Shown here piece by piece: positions 32,954-41,156 of a stretch of DNA of 64,000 bases. This stretch comes from Streptomyces sp. TBY4. Lineage in GTDB: Bacteria; Actinomycetota; Actinomycetes; Streptomycetales; Streptomycetaceae. The stretch spans positions 1 to 64,000 of the forward strand of contig NZ_JANAVF010000021.1 in assembly GCF_024213195.1 (NCBI RefSeq), in the 5' to 3' direction. The translations under genes were made by a program, and so were the position numbers. Each line of letters begins with the position of its first letter. The stretch's first letter is position 1. Below the pieces are notes generated by a model, which made no database searches, was not told the DNA's origin, and was given only the letters and a program-made list of their open reading frames with translations.

Positions 32954-34591
32954 GTGGCCCGGCGCCCACTTCCCCGCATCCTCAAGCGCGGCAGCACGTC
33001 GCTGACCCGGGGCCGCGACTTCGCTCGCACGGCCGCCGACAGCGCCACGGACGTCCTCCATCCGCTCCTCACCATCGGACGCGGCCTGCGCGTCCTGGCC
33101 TCGGCCGGACGCCGCAAATGGTGCGACACCCCCAAGGACAAGCGTGGTCCCGCGCTGTTCCTCGGTGCCGCATGCGTCCTCGTGGTCGCGCTCGTCCCCT
33201 ACGGCCCCCTCACCGCCCTGATCACCCTCATGGCGGCGGCGGCCTGGCAGGGACGCGACCGCACCCCGGTGAAGACCGGGCCCAGCGATGCCGAGACCGA
33301 ACGGCTCCGCTCCCTCTACGAAGCCCTCGTGCCGTACTTCTCCATCGCGGAGGACCCGAGCCCCCTCTTCGCCCACGGCGGGGAGTGGGACAAGGCCTTC
33401 AGCGGCTACGAGTTCGACGAGGCGGGCCGCGTCACCCGGCTCCACATCCGCTACCCGGCCTACTTCACCGATGGCGAGGCCGCGTCACGGGCCCGGATCG
33501 AGGCGCTGCTGCACGCCAAGTCCGGGCGCGGACGGGAGTATCTCTTCGACTGGGACGAGGAGGGCAACCAGCTCGACCTGAGCGTGCTGGCGGCGCTGCC
33601 CACAGGCATCGCCGCCCAGCCCTTCGTCACCTCCCCCGGTGAGACCGTGCTCGGCTTCACCGACCCCGGCAGCGTGCAGCGCACCCTGCCCGTCCTGGAC
33701 GGCGACCAGCCCCGGGACATGCCGCCGGTCATCTGGCGCACCGGCTCCCGCTCCGCCGAACCCCATCTGCTGGCCGTCGGCCAGCCCGGCAGCGGTACGT
33801 CCACGCTGCTGCGCTCCATCGCCCTGCAGGCCCTGCGGCACGGGGGCGACGTCCTGATCGTGGAGGGCGGCGGCACCGGCGAGTACTCCTGCCTCTCCGG
33901 CCGCACCGGCGTCCTCGCCGTGGAGTGCGGGCCGACCGGGGCGCTGGCCACCCTCGAATGGGCCGCCCGCGAGACCGAGCGGCGCCTGATCGCCACCCAC
34001 CGGGCCCGCGAAGCCGGCCGGCCCGCGCCGGAGGACACCCGGCGTCCGCTGTGGATCCTGCTCGACCGGCCCAGCGTGCTGGCCCACCTGGCCGCCGCCG
34101 AGGGCGCCCCCGACCCGATCGCGCAGCTCCAGGTGCCGCTGCGGCACGGGCGCGCCGCGCACGTCACCGTGGTGGTGGCCGAGCAGTTCGACCACCTGGA
34201 GCTGCTGAACGACTCCGTCTGGCAGCACACGAGGGCCCGCGCGGTGCTCGGAGCCGCCACGATCCAGCAGATCGCCGATGTGCTGGGGCTGCCCCCGCAC
34301 ACCACGCCGACGGCCGCACTGCCCCCGGGACGCGGGTACGCCCGGCTCGGCGCCGGTCCCGTGCACCGGCTCCAGGTGCCGGCCACGCCGGACCCGTACG
34401 ACGAGGCCACCCACCCGGGACACCGGCAGGCCGTACTGGACCTGCTGCCCGAGCGGCAGGCGCCGCCCAAGCCCGTCCCCGACCACGTCACGCTGGGCAA
34501 GCCGCTGCACATCGTGCAGCCGCCCGCCCAGGCGCAGGGCCCGGCGATCGACGCCTCGGAGATCCCCGAGGTCCCGGCGGACGCCCCGTAG
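32954..34591 (+). CDS. FtsK/SpoIIIE-like membrane protein with degenerate ATPase motifs
   Basis: 545 residues from GTG 32954, with CAGGAGA upstream. A hydrophobic hairpin (ALFLGAACVLVVALVPYGPLTALITLMAAAAW, about residues 66-97) precedes a domain that tracks FtsK motor segments: Walker A-like GQPGSGTSTLLRS (276-288), a TLEWAARETERRLIATHRAREAG stretch, Walker B-like PLWILLDRPSV, and the TIQQIADVLG/GRGYARLG region. Thr282 replaces the Walker A Lys, and Arg372 follows the Walker B Asp371 where Glu is usual. It therefore probably cannot hydrolyse ATP like FtsK and may be structural or regulatory. Confidence 0.82.
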   Translation: MARRPLPRILKRGSTSLTRGRDFARTAADSATDVLHPLLTIGRGLRVLASAGRRKWCDTPKDKRGPALFLGAACVLVVALVPYGPLTALITLMAAAAWQGRDRTPVKTGPSDAETERLRSLYEALVPYFSIAEDPSPLFAHGGEWDKAFSGYEFDEAGRVTRLHIRYPAYFTDGEAASRARIEALLHAKSGRGREYLFDWDEEGNQLDLSVLAALPTGIAAQPFVTSPGETVLGFTDPGSVQRTLPVLDGDQPRDMPPVIWRTGSRSAEPHLLAVGQPGSGTSTLLRSIALQALRHGGDVLIVEGGGTGEYSCLSGRTGVLAVECGPTGALATLEWAARETERRLIATHRAREAGRPAPEDTRRPLWILLDRPSVLAHLAAAEGAPDPIAQLQVPLRHGRAAHVTVVVAEQFDHLELLNDSVWQHTRARAVLGAATIQQIADVLGLPPHTTPTAALPPGRGYARLGAGPVHRLQVPATPDPYDEATHPGHRQAVLDLLPERQAPPKPVPDHVTLGKPLHIVQPPAQAQGPAIDASEIPEVPADAP

Positions 34592-34615
34592 GGCCCGTAC
34601 CGGACCCATCCCGTC

Positions 34616-36118
34616 CTACGCGACGAAGGTGCGCGGCGGCTCCGCCCCGCCGCCGCCCGCTCCGGTGGCCACCAGCCTGGCCGCGGCCGCCAGCCGGGCC
34701 GCCGCTTCCTCGGCCACCGGTCCGCCGACGGTGAAGGGGAGCCGGACGTATCCCTCGAAGGCCCCGTCCACACCGAACCGGGGCCCGGAGGGTACGCGTA
34801 CACCCACCCGCTCCCCCACTTCGGCGAGCCGGGAGCCGGACAGCCCGCCCGCGCGGGCCCAGAGGGTCAGGCCGCCGAGCGGGACCCGGAACTCCCAGTC
34901 GGGCAGCTCCCGGCGGACCGCCGCCACCAGCGCGTCCCGGTTCTCCCGGGCCTGCCCGCGGCGGATCTCCACGGCCTGCGCCCAGCCTCCGGTGCGCATC
35001 AGCCAGTCCACCGCGAGCTGCTCCAGCACGGGGGTGCCGAGGTCGGCGTAGGCACGGGCGGCCACCAGGCTGCGGATGACGTCGGGGGCCGCGCGGACCC
35101 AGCCGATGCGCATGCCGGCCCAGAAGGCCTTGCTGGCGGAGCCGACGGTGATGACGGTGGACCCGGCCGGGTCGAAGGAGCAGACGGGGCGGGGCATCTC
35201 CATCGCCGGGTCGAGCTGGAGCTCGACCATGGTCTCGTCGGCGACGAGCACGGTGCCGGCCGAGCGGGCCGCCTCCACCATCGCCCGGCGCTGCTCGTCG
35301 GAGGCCAGGGCCCCGGTCGGATTGTGGAAGTCGGCGACCACGTAGGCGAGGCGGGGGGCGGAGTCGCGCAGCACCTGACGCCAGACGTCCATGTCCCAGC
35401 CGGTCAGCCCCTCCCCCATGGCCACGGGCACGAGGCGGACTCCGGCGGCGCGCATGAGCTGGAGGATGTTGGCGTAGGACGGGGATTCGACGGCGATCCG
35501 CTCGCCGCGGCCCGCGAAGAGGCTACAGATGGCGTCGATGGCTCCCATCGCGCCCGTGGTGACCATGATCTGCTCGGGCATGGTCGGGATGCCGCGCTCG
35601 GTGTAGCGGTCGGCGAGCATCCGGCGCAGCGCGGGCAGGCCGGCCGGATAGTCCCCGTGGGTGTGGGCGTACGGCGGGAGTTCTTCCAGAGCGCCCTGGA
35701 CGGCCTTGGTGAGCCAGGGCTCGGGGGCCGGAAGGGCGGCGCAGCCGAGGTCGATCATCGAGCCGAGGGACTCGGGGGGCAGCGGTTCCAGGCCGCGGGC
35801 CGGCATGGGATTGCCGGCCGGGACCGAGGTCCAGCTGCCCGCGCCCCGGCGGGATTCCAGGAACCCTTCGCCGCGCAGGGCCTCGTAGGCGGCGGCGACC
35901 GTGGTGCGGCTGACCGAGAGGGACAGGGCCAGCTCCCGCTCGGCGGGGAGCCGGGCGGCGACGGGGATGCGCCCCTCCAGGACGAGCAGGCGGATGCCGT
36001 CGGCGAGCGTGCGGTACGCGGGCAGCTTGCGGCCGCCGGGCTCGGCAGCCGGGCCCCGCTGGGAGGAGATGAGCCGGCCGAGCTGTGCGGCACCGACGGC
36101 CGAGGTCCACTGCGCCAT
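34616..36118 (-). CDS. MocR/PdxR-type GntR regulator with aminotransferase domain
   Basis: 500 residues from ATG 36118, with GGAG 5 nt upstream. A GntR winged helix (residues about 25-105: LPAYRTLADGIRLLVLEGRIPVAARLPAERELALSLSVSRTTVAAAYEALRGEGFLESRRGAG) is fused to a type I aminotransferase fold with the PLP lysine in GSASKAFWAGMRIGW and the family segment ADFHNPTG. Such regulators usually control a divergent neighbour, here the glycerophosphodiesterase/transporter side. The ligand beyond PLP is unknown. Confidence 0.92.
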   Translation of the reverse strand: MAQWTSAVGAAQLGRLISSQRGPAAEPGGRKLPAYRTLADGIRLLVLEGRIPVAARLPAERELALSLSVSRTTVAAAYEALRGEGFLESRRGAGSWTSVPAGNPMPARGLEPLPPESLGSMIDLGCAALPAPEPWLTKAVQGALEELPPYAHTHGDYPAGLPALRRMLADRYTERGIPTMPEQIMVTTGAMGAIDAICSLFAGRGERIAVESPSYANILQLMRAAGVRLVPVAMGEGLTGWDMDVWRQVLRDSAPRLAYVVADFHNPTGALASDEQRRAMVEAARSAGTVLVADETMVELQLDPAMEMPRPVCSFDPAGSTVITVGSASKAFWAGMRIGWVRAAPDVIRSLVAARAYADLGTPVLEQLAVDWLMRTGGWAQAVEIRRGQARENRDALVAAVRRELPDWEFRVPLGGLTLWARAGGLSGSRLAEVGERVGVRVPSGPRFGVDGAFEGYVRLPFTVGGPVAEEAAARLAAAARLVATGAGGGGAEPPRTFVA

Positions 36119-36308
36119 GTTCTCCGGTCCACCTTCGTCGAATTGGCTTCCACCCGACCGCGAGGGGCCGGTATTGGATTGGGTTCTACGGGTCCAGAGT
36201 GCCACGGAGCGTTCCACGCGCAGAAGGGAGCCCCGGTCCCGCGGGCCGTTCACCGGGCGGCCACCGGCCGGCTCCCGCCCCGGGGGGAACAGGGGGCATA
36301 CTGCCGCG

Positions 36309-37079
36309 GTGACGCACGCACTCCTCCCCCACCCCTATCTCGACCACCCCGGTCCGATCCCCTTCGCGCACCGCGGCGGGGCCGCGGACGGGCTGGAGAA
36401 CACCGCGGCCGCCTTCCGGCGGGCCGCCGCCGCGGGCTACCGGTACTTCGAGACCGATGTGCACGCCAGCGCCGACGGGAAGCTGGTCGCCTTCCACGAC
36501 GCCACCCTGGACCGGGTCACCGACGGGCAGGGCCGCATCCGGGAGCTGCCGTGGAGCCGGATCCGGGAGTTCCGGGCGGGCGGGAGCGAGCCCCTCGCGC
36601 TCTTCGAGGACCTTCTGGAGGAGTTCCCCGACGCCCGATGGAACGTGGACATCAAGGACGAGTCCGCCGTGCATCCGCTGGTCGGCCTGATCGCGCGGGC
36701 CCGGGTCTGGGACCGGGTGTGCGTGGGCTCCTTCTCCGAGCGGCGGGTCGCCCGGGCCCAGAAGATCGCCGGCCCCCGGCTGGCGACCTCGTACGGGGTG
36801 GCGGGGGTGGTCGGGCTGCGGCTGCGGTCGTACGCGATCCCGGCCGCGCTGCGCGCGGGCGCGGTGGCGGCGCAGGTTCCGGAGACCCAGGGGGGCATCC
36901 GCGTGGTGGACCGCAGGTTCGTGCGGACGGCCCACGAGCGGGGGCTCCAGGTGCACGTGTGGACCGTGAACGAACCGGAACGCATGGAGGCTCTCCTGGA
37001 CCTGGGAGTCGATGGCATCATGACCGACCGGATCGACATCTTGCGCACGGTGCTGGACCGGCGCGGGGCCTGGGCCTGA
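36309..37079 (+). CDS. Glycerophosphodiester phosphodiesterase
   Basis: 256 residues from GTG 36309. GDPD motifs: PFAHRGGAADGLENTAAAF (catalytic His and metal Glu), YFETDVHASADGKLVAFHDATLDRVTDG, and WTVNEPERMEALLDLGVDGIMTDR at the end. It hydrolyses glycerophosphodiesters to glycerol-3-phosphate and alcohol. There is no signal peptide, so it is cytosolic. CATACT lies 7 nt before the GTG and no ribosome site is seen, so the message may be leaderless. An MFS transporter gene follows after 65 bp. Confidence 0.92.
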   Translation: MTHALLPHPYLDHPGPIPFAHRGGAADGLENTAAAFRRAAAAGYRYFETDVHASADGKLVAFHDATLDRVTDGQGRIRELPWSRIREFRAGGSEPLALFEDLLEEFPDARWNVDIKDESAVHPLVGLIARARVWDRVCVGSFSERRVARAQKIAGPRLATSYGVAGVVGLRLRSYAIPAALRAGAVAAQVPETQGGIRVVDRRFVRTAHERGLQVHVWTVNEPERMEALLDLGVDGIMTDRIDILRTVLDRRGAWA

Positions 37080-37144
37080 CCGGTCCGTTCGGCTTCGCGC
37101 CAGGTGGTGGTGGCGGCGGTACGGGGACCAGCGAGGGGGCACCA

Positions 37145-38527
37145 ATGAGTGCGCAGACGACGGAAGACGCGGAACCGGGGGCCGAGGACGGCAGAGCCGC
37201 CGCCGCGGCGACGGCCGCGCGCAAGCGCGAGCAGCGCGGCTGGTACTTCTACGACTTCGCGGTGTCCGTGTACTCGGCGAGCGTGCTCACCGTGTTCCTC
37301 GGGCCGTACCTCACCTCCATCGCCAAGGCGGCGGCGGACGCCGAGGGCTTCGTGCATCCGCTGGGCATCCCGGTGCGGGCCGGTTCCTTCTTCGCCTACA
37401 CCGTGTCCGCCTCGGTGATCCTGGCCGTGCTGCTCATGCCGCTGGCGGGGGCGGTCGCCGACCGGACCGGCCGCAAGAAGCCGCTGCTGGCCGTGGCCGC
37501 GTACACCGGCGCCGCGGCGACGGCGGGCATGTTCTTCCTGGCCGGCGAGCGCTACCTGCTGGGCGGGCTGCTCCTGATCGTCGCGAACGCCTCGCTGTCG
37601 GTCTCGATGGTGCTGTACAACGCCTATCTGCCCCAGATCTCCACGCCGGACGAGCGGGACACGGTCTCCTCGCGCGGCTGGGCCTTCGGGTACACCTCGG
37701 GCTCGCTGATGCTCGTGATGAACCTGGCGCTGTACCTGGGCCACGACTCCTTCGGCCTGACCGAGGGCATGGCGATCCGGATCTGCCTGGCCTCCGCGGG
37801 CCTGTGGTGGGGGGCCTTCGCGCTGATCCCGCTGCGCCGGCTGCGCGACCGCAAGGTGGTCCGGGAGCCGGGTGCGGCCCCGGCCGTCAGCGGGTGGAAG
37901 CAGCTCATCGCCACCCTGAAGGACATGCGCCGCTATCCGCTGACGCTGTCCTTCCTGCTGGCGTACCTGATCTACAACGACGGCGTGCAGACGGTGATCT
38001 CCCAGGCCTCGATCTACGGGTCGGAGGAGCTGAAGCTGGAGCAGTCCACCCTCATCGGGGCGATCCTGCTCGTCCAGGTCCTGGCGGTGGCGGGTGCGCT
38101 GGGGATGGGCCGGCTGGCCGTGCGGTACGGAGCCAAGAGGACGATTCTCGGATCTCTGGCCGCCTGGGGGGTGACGCTGGGCGCCGGATACTTCCTGCCG
38201 GCCCGGACCCCGGTGTGGTTCTTCGCACTCGCCGCGATGATCGGACTGGTGCTGGGCGGCAGCCAGGCGCTGTCGCGCTCGCTGTTCTCGCACCTGGTTC
38301 CGGCGGGCAAGGAGGCCGAGTACTTCTCGGCGTACGAGATGAGCGACCGGGGGCTGAGCTGGGTGGGACCGCTGGTTTTCGGGCTCACGTACCAGGTCAC
38401 GGGCAGCTACCGGGACGCGATCATCTCGTTGGTGGTCTTCTTCGCACTGGGTTTCGTGCTGCTCGCCCGAGTGCCGGTGCGGCGCGCGGTGGAGGCGGCG
38501 GGCAATCCTGTACCCGAGCGGATCTGA
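37145..38527 (+). CDS. MFS transporter, UMF1/Atg22-like family
   Basis: 460 residues from ATG 37145, about 12 TM segments. The N-terminal RGWYFYDFAVSVYSASVLTVFLGPYL is the signature of the UMF1/Atg22 group, and VADRTGRKKPLLAV is the MFS loop 2-3 motif. LYNAYLPQISTPDERDTVSSRGWAFGYTSG and SRSLFSHLVPAGKEAEYFSAYEMSDRG are further hallmarks. Substrate unknown; Atg22 exports amino acids in yeast. It lies downstream of the glycerophosphodiesterase gene and probably shares its transcript. Confidence 0.9.
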   Translation: MSAQTTEDAEPGAEDGRAAAAATAARKREQRGWYFYDFAVSVYSASVLTVFLGPYLTSIAKAAADAEGFVHPLGIPVRAGSFFAYTVSASVILAVLLMPLAGAVADRTGRKKPLLAVAAYTGAAATAGMFFLAGERYLLGGLLLIVANASLSVSMVLYNAYLPQISTPDERDTVSSRGWAFGYTSGSLMLVMNLALYLGHDSFGLTEGMAIRICLASAGLWWGAFALIPLRRLRDRKVVREPGAAPAVSGWKQLIATLKDMRRYPLTLSFLLAYLIYNDGVQTVISQASIYGSEELKLEQSTLIGAILLVQVLAVAGALGMGRLAVRYGAKRTILGSLAAWGVTLGAGYFLPARTPVWFFALAAMIGLVLGGSQALSRSLFSHLVPAGKEAEYFSAYEMSDRGLSWVGPLVFGLTYQVTGSYRDAIISLVVFFALGFVLLARVPVRRAVEAAGNPVPERI

Positions 38528-38847
38528 CCGGGGATCCGGTGGACCCGAGGGTTCCGACGGCTCGCGGCCGCGCGAATTCGGAACGAATTTCGACGTTCAA
38601 GCTAAGGGCCGGTAGTGTACGCCTTTGGCCTGCCAGGCGGACCGTTACTGCGTGCTGATGAAGTGAAGACGTTGGGTGACATCTGCTGCCAGATGTGACA
38701 AAACGGGCACTGGTGGGTACAACAAGGGGCGGTACGACGGGCGACGCATGACCCGGAGCGGGAATCTATACCGCCGACCGGACGTTGACCGGATGACGAC
38801 GACAGCGACACCTGTCCTGTGGGCGACAAGCCCGGGAGGCACGATTC
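38528..38847 (+). promoter_or_regulatory. rbpA upstream region (320 bp)
   Basis: Contains the sigma-R promoter described separately. It also has a 7-bp inverted repeat ACATCTG/CAGATGT with a 4-nt loop at 38679-38696, followed by GACAAAA. No gene is seen; the short reading frames have no ribosome sites. Confidence 0.6.
38761..38786 (+). promoter_or_regulatory. sigma-R promoter of rbpA (GGAAT-N18-GTT)
   Basis: GGAAT at 38761-38765 is followed after exactly 18 bp by GTT at 38784-38786, the defining pattern of sigma-R (thiol-oxidative stress) promoters. The leader to the rbpA start is about 55 nt. Sigma-R control of rbpA is established in S. coelicolor, which supports the reading. Confidence 0.88.
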
Positions 38848-39222
38848 ATGAGTGAGCGAGCTCTCCGCGGTACGCGGCTCGTGGTTACCAGCTACGAGAC
38901 GGACCGCGGCATCGATCTGGCCCCGCGCCAGGCGGTGGAGTACGCATGCCAGAACGGACATCGATTTGAGATGCCGTTCTCGGTTGAGGCAGAAATTCCG
39001 CCGGAGTGGGAGTGCAAGGCGTGTGGCGCCATGGCACTCCTGGTGGACGGGGATGGGCCCGAAGAGAAGAAGGGCAAGCCTGCGCGAACGCACTGGGACA
39101 TGCTCATGGAGCGGCGCACCCGCGAGGAGCTGGAGGAAGTGCTGGCCGAGAGGCTCGCGGTCCTTCGTTCCGGCGCCATGAACATTGCCGTGCATCCGCG
39201 GGACAGCCGCAAGTCCGCCTGA
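38848..39222 (+). CDS. rbpA: RNA polymerase-binding protein RbpA
   Basis: 124 residues, full length. MSERALRGTRLVVTSYETDRGI forms the N-terminal tail; YACQNGHRF and PPEWECKACG form the core with Cys/His positions; ARTHWDMLMERRTREELEEVLAERLAVLR is the sigma-interaction domain. It binds RNA polymerase, stabilises promoter complexes of the principal sigma factor and supports growth under stress. GGGAGG precedes the ATG. Confidence 0.97.
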   Translation: MSERALRGTRLVVTSYETDRGIDLAPRQAVEYACQNGHRFEMPFSVEAEIPPEWECKACGAMALLVDGDGPEEKKGKPARTHWDMLMERRTREELEEVLAERLAVLRSGAMNIAVHPRDSRKSA

Positions 39223-39271
39223 CAGCCGGACGCCACACAGCGGCGAGCAGCACCGTAAAACAGCACGAAGC

Positions 39272-39298
39272 GGGGGGCCCCCCCCCCCCCGGGGGGGG
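39272..39298. repeat. homopolymer tract G6-C13-G8, terminator-like
   Basis: Six G (39272-39277), thirteen C (39278-39290) and eight G (39291-39298) can fold into a very stable hairpin after rbpA, before the convergent fxsA end. It is probably a terminator. A C13 run is prone to slippage and to sequencing or assembly error, so the true length should be treated as uncertain. Confidence 0.65.
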
Positions 39299-39351
39299 TG
39301 GCGCCCCTCGGCTTTGCGCTGTGCTCGGGGAGTCAGTCAGGAGCCGGTGGC

Positions 39352-39945
39352 TCAGGGGGCCAGCGGCGGGCGGTAGCCGTTGTCGGGGCGCTGCGGGGCG
39401 TCCTCGCGGATGACCTCGCCGGTGATGACCTCGCCCGGGACGACCTTGCCGTCGGGGTAGTGGATCCGGGCCTGCTGGAAGGCGTCCCCGAAGGAACCGG
39501 CCGGTGCGGAGGCCATCTTCCGCTCGAGGGAGCGGGCCGCCCGGCGGCCGGCCCAGGCGCGGACCGGCGGGACCAGGAGCAGCAGACCGGCCGCGTCGGA
39601 GATCAGGCCCGGCATCATCAGGAGCAGGCCGGCCAGCATGGTCAGCCCGTTGCCCGTGCCCGGCTTGCCGGGCTGCGGCGCAGTCGGCTGACGACCCTCC
39701 TGGGCCTGCTGGAAGGTGTCCGTCAGGTTCTTGAAGGCGCGCCGTCCGGCCCGCTTGATGACCACCGCACCCAGCACCAGGCCGCCCGCGAGCAGCAGGG
39801 CGACGCCCCCGCCGCCGACCAGTCCGGCGACCTGGCCGAGCAGCCAGATCTCCAGGATCAGCCAGGCCGCGATGGCCAGGGGGAGGTACGTACGGGCGGG
39901 CGAACGCCGCCGGGGGGCCGTAGAGGTCGGAACTCCGGTCGTCAT
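39352..39945 (-). CDS. fxsA: FxsA family membrane protein
   Basis: 197 residues. Hydrophobic N-terminal helices (LPLAIAAWLILEIWLLGQVAGLVG and VALLLAGGLVLGAVVIK) and the diagnostic LTMLAGLLLMMPGLISDAAGLLLLVPPVRA identify FxsA. E. coli FxsA relieves exclusion of phage T7 by the F plasmid; its normal role is unknown. The C-terminal half (HYPDGKVVPGEVITGEVIRED) is hydrophilic. The gene lies 91 bp downstream of no same-strand start; the next minus-strand gene ends beyond it at 40037. Confidence 0.9.
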   Translation of the reverse strand: MTTGVPTSTAPRRRSPARTYLPLAIAAWLILEIWLLGQVAGLVGGGGVALLLAGGLVLGAVVIKRAGRRAFKNLTDTFQQAQEGRQPTAPQPGKPGTGNGLTMLAGLLLMMPGLISDAAGLLLLVPPVRAWAGRRAARSLERKMASAPAGSFGDAFQQARIHYPDGKVVPGEVITGEVIREDAPQRPDNGYRPPLAP

Positions 39946-40036
39946 ACCCCCAGTGTGCCTGGGCCGGGGTAAAGACGTCCTCAGCCGGAGGTACTGGACA
40001 TCCCCTAGGGGCTGCGTCCCCCCGGCCCGGCGCGCG

Positions 40037-40819
40037 CTACTTGTTCCGGGGCTTGCCCGTCAGCTTGTCCGAGAGCTTGCCGGCGTGCTCCTTGAGACCC
40101 CACTGGGTGACCCTCCAGAGGGCCTCCACCACGATGTCCTTGCTCATCTTGCTGTCGCCGAACTCGCGCTCGACGAAGGTGATGGGCACCTCGACCACGC
40201 GGAAGCCCTTCTGCACCGCGCGGCGGGCCAGGTCGACCTGGAAGCAGTAGCCGGCGGAGGCCACGTCGGCCAGGCCGAGCCCTTCGAGGGTCTCGCGGCG
40301 GAAGGCCCGGTAGCCGCCGGTCACGTCGCGGATCGGGACGCCCAGCATCAGCCGGGAGTAGGTGGACCCGCCCCGGGACAGGAACTCGCGGCTCTTGGGC
40401 CAGTTGACGACCCGGCCGCCCGGCACCCAGCGGGAGCCCAGCACCAGGTCGGCGCCCTCCAGGGCGGTGAGCAGCCTGGGCAGCTCTTCGGGCTGGTGGG
40501 AGCCGTCCGCGTCCATCTCGATGATGACGCCGTAGCCGTTCTCCAGGCCCCACCCGAAGCCGGCCAGGTAGGCGGCCCCGAGGCCTTCCTTGCCCTTGCG
40601 GTGCAGCACGTGGACCTGGTCGTCCGCGGCCGCCAGCTCGTCGGCGAGCTTTCCGGTGCCGTCCGGGCTGTTGTCGTCGGCAACCAGGACGTGGGCCCCG
40701 GGTACAGCCGCGCGGACGCGGCCGACGATCAGCCCGATGTTCTCCGCCTCGTTGTAGGTCGGAATGATCACCAAGGCCGTGCCGAGCGGTCCGTAGCTTC
40801 GCTGTCCGCCGTCGCTCAC
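40037..40819 (-). CDS. ppm1: Polyprenol-phosphate mannose synthase (GT2 family)
   Basis: 260 residues from GTG 40819, which GGGGAA precedes closely. GT2 fold: VIIPTYNEAENIGLIV, VLVADDNSPDGTGKLAD, the metal motif IIEMDADGSHQPEE, and GSRWVPGGRVVNWP, all typical of dolichol-phosphate mannose synthase. It makes polyprenyl-phospho-mannose for protein O-mannosylation and glycolipids at the membrane. Unlike mycobacterial Ppm1 it has no fused acyltransferase domain. An ATG at 40846 would add nine residues. Confidence 0.9.
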   Translation of the reverse strand: MSDGGQRSYGPLGTALVIIPTYNEAENIGLIVGRVRAAVPGAHVLVADDNSPDGTGKLADELAAADDQVHVLHRKGKEGLGAAYLAGFGWGLENGYGVIIEMDADGSHQPEELPRLLTALEGADLVLGSRWVPGGRVVNWPKSREFLSRGGSTYSRLMLGVPIRDVTGGYRAFRRETLEGLGLADVASAGYCFQVDLARRAVQKGFRVVEVPITFVEREFGDSKMSKDIVVEALWRVTQWGLKEHAGKLSDKLTGKPRNK

Positions 40820-41156
40820 TGATTCCCCTTTTGCGTTCTCGTACATCCTGTACGTCGTGTCGCAGAGGATGATTTTAGAACAGCGATCGGGGCCCGCGGT
40901 CCTTCGGGCCGGACCGGCTCCCGCTGGCTGCGGGCCGCCTGACCGTTGTCTACTGGACCGCAGGGCCCCGATCTGAGGCCACCGGCCCCCAAGTCTCTTG
41001 CGGAGCAGGGGGGACACCCTCGCGGCGAAACCTTCCCTCGCCCCCGAGGCGCGGGCGCGGCTGAGCGAACGGCTCCGTCCGCTACGGACGTCCGGTGGTG
41101 GACCCGGCCGAACCTATCCGGGTCCGGCCGCCCTCACCGAACCACGGCCACCCGGA
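40820..41156. promoter_or_regulatory. 337-bp gap: ppm1 promoter region and a long inverted repeat
   Basis: On the minus strand TAAAAT (40872-40877) is a good -10 candidate about 50 nt upstream of ppm1. A small CGTAC/GTACG inverted repeat lies at 40839-40853. The large inverted repeat at 40885-40973 is listed separately. The 180 bp between it and the amidohydrolase stop holds nothing I can name. Confidence 0.45.
40885..40973. terminator. long inverted repeat, probable terminator of the amidohydrolase gene
   Basis: GATCGGGGCCC-GCGGTCC (40885-40902) is matched by its reverse complement at 40955-40973 with a single extra base, giving 18 paired positions around about 52 nt that contain further G/C pairing. 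It lies downstream of the leftward amidohydrolase gene and upstream of the ppm1 promoter. Confidence 0.55.

Noticed and set aside
35324..37144. A fused regulator/transporter protein reading through 35324-38527
   Set aside because: The upstream two thirds of the frame is antisense to the MocR gene and in a different frame from the glycerophosphodiesterase. The transporter starts cleanly at ATG 37145.
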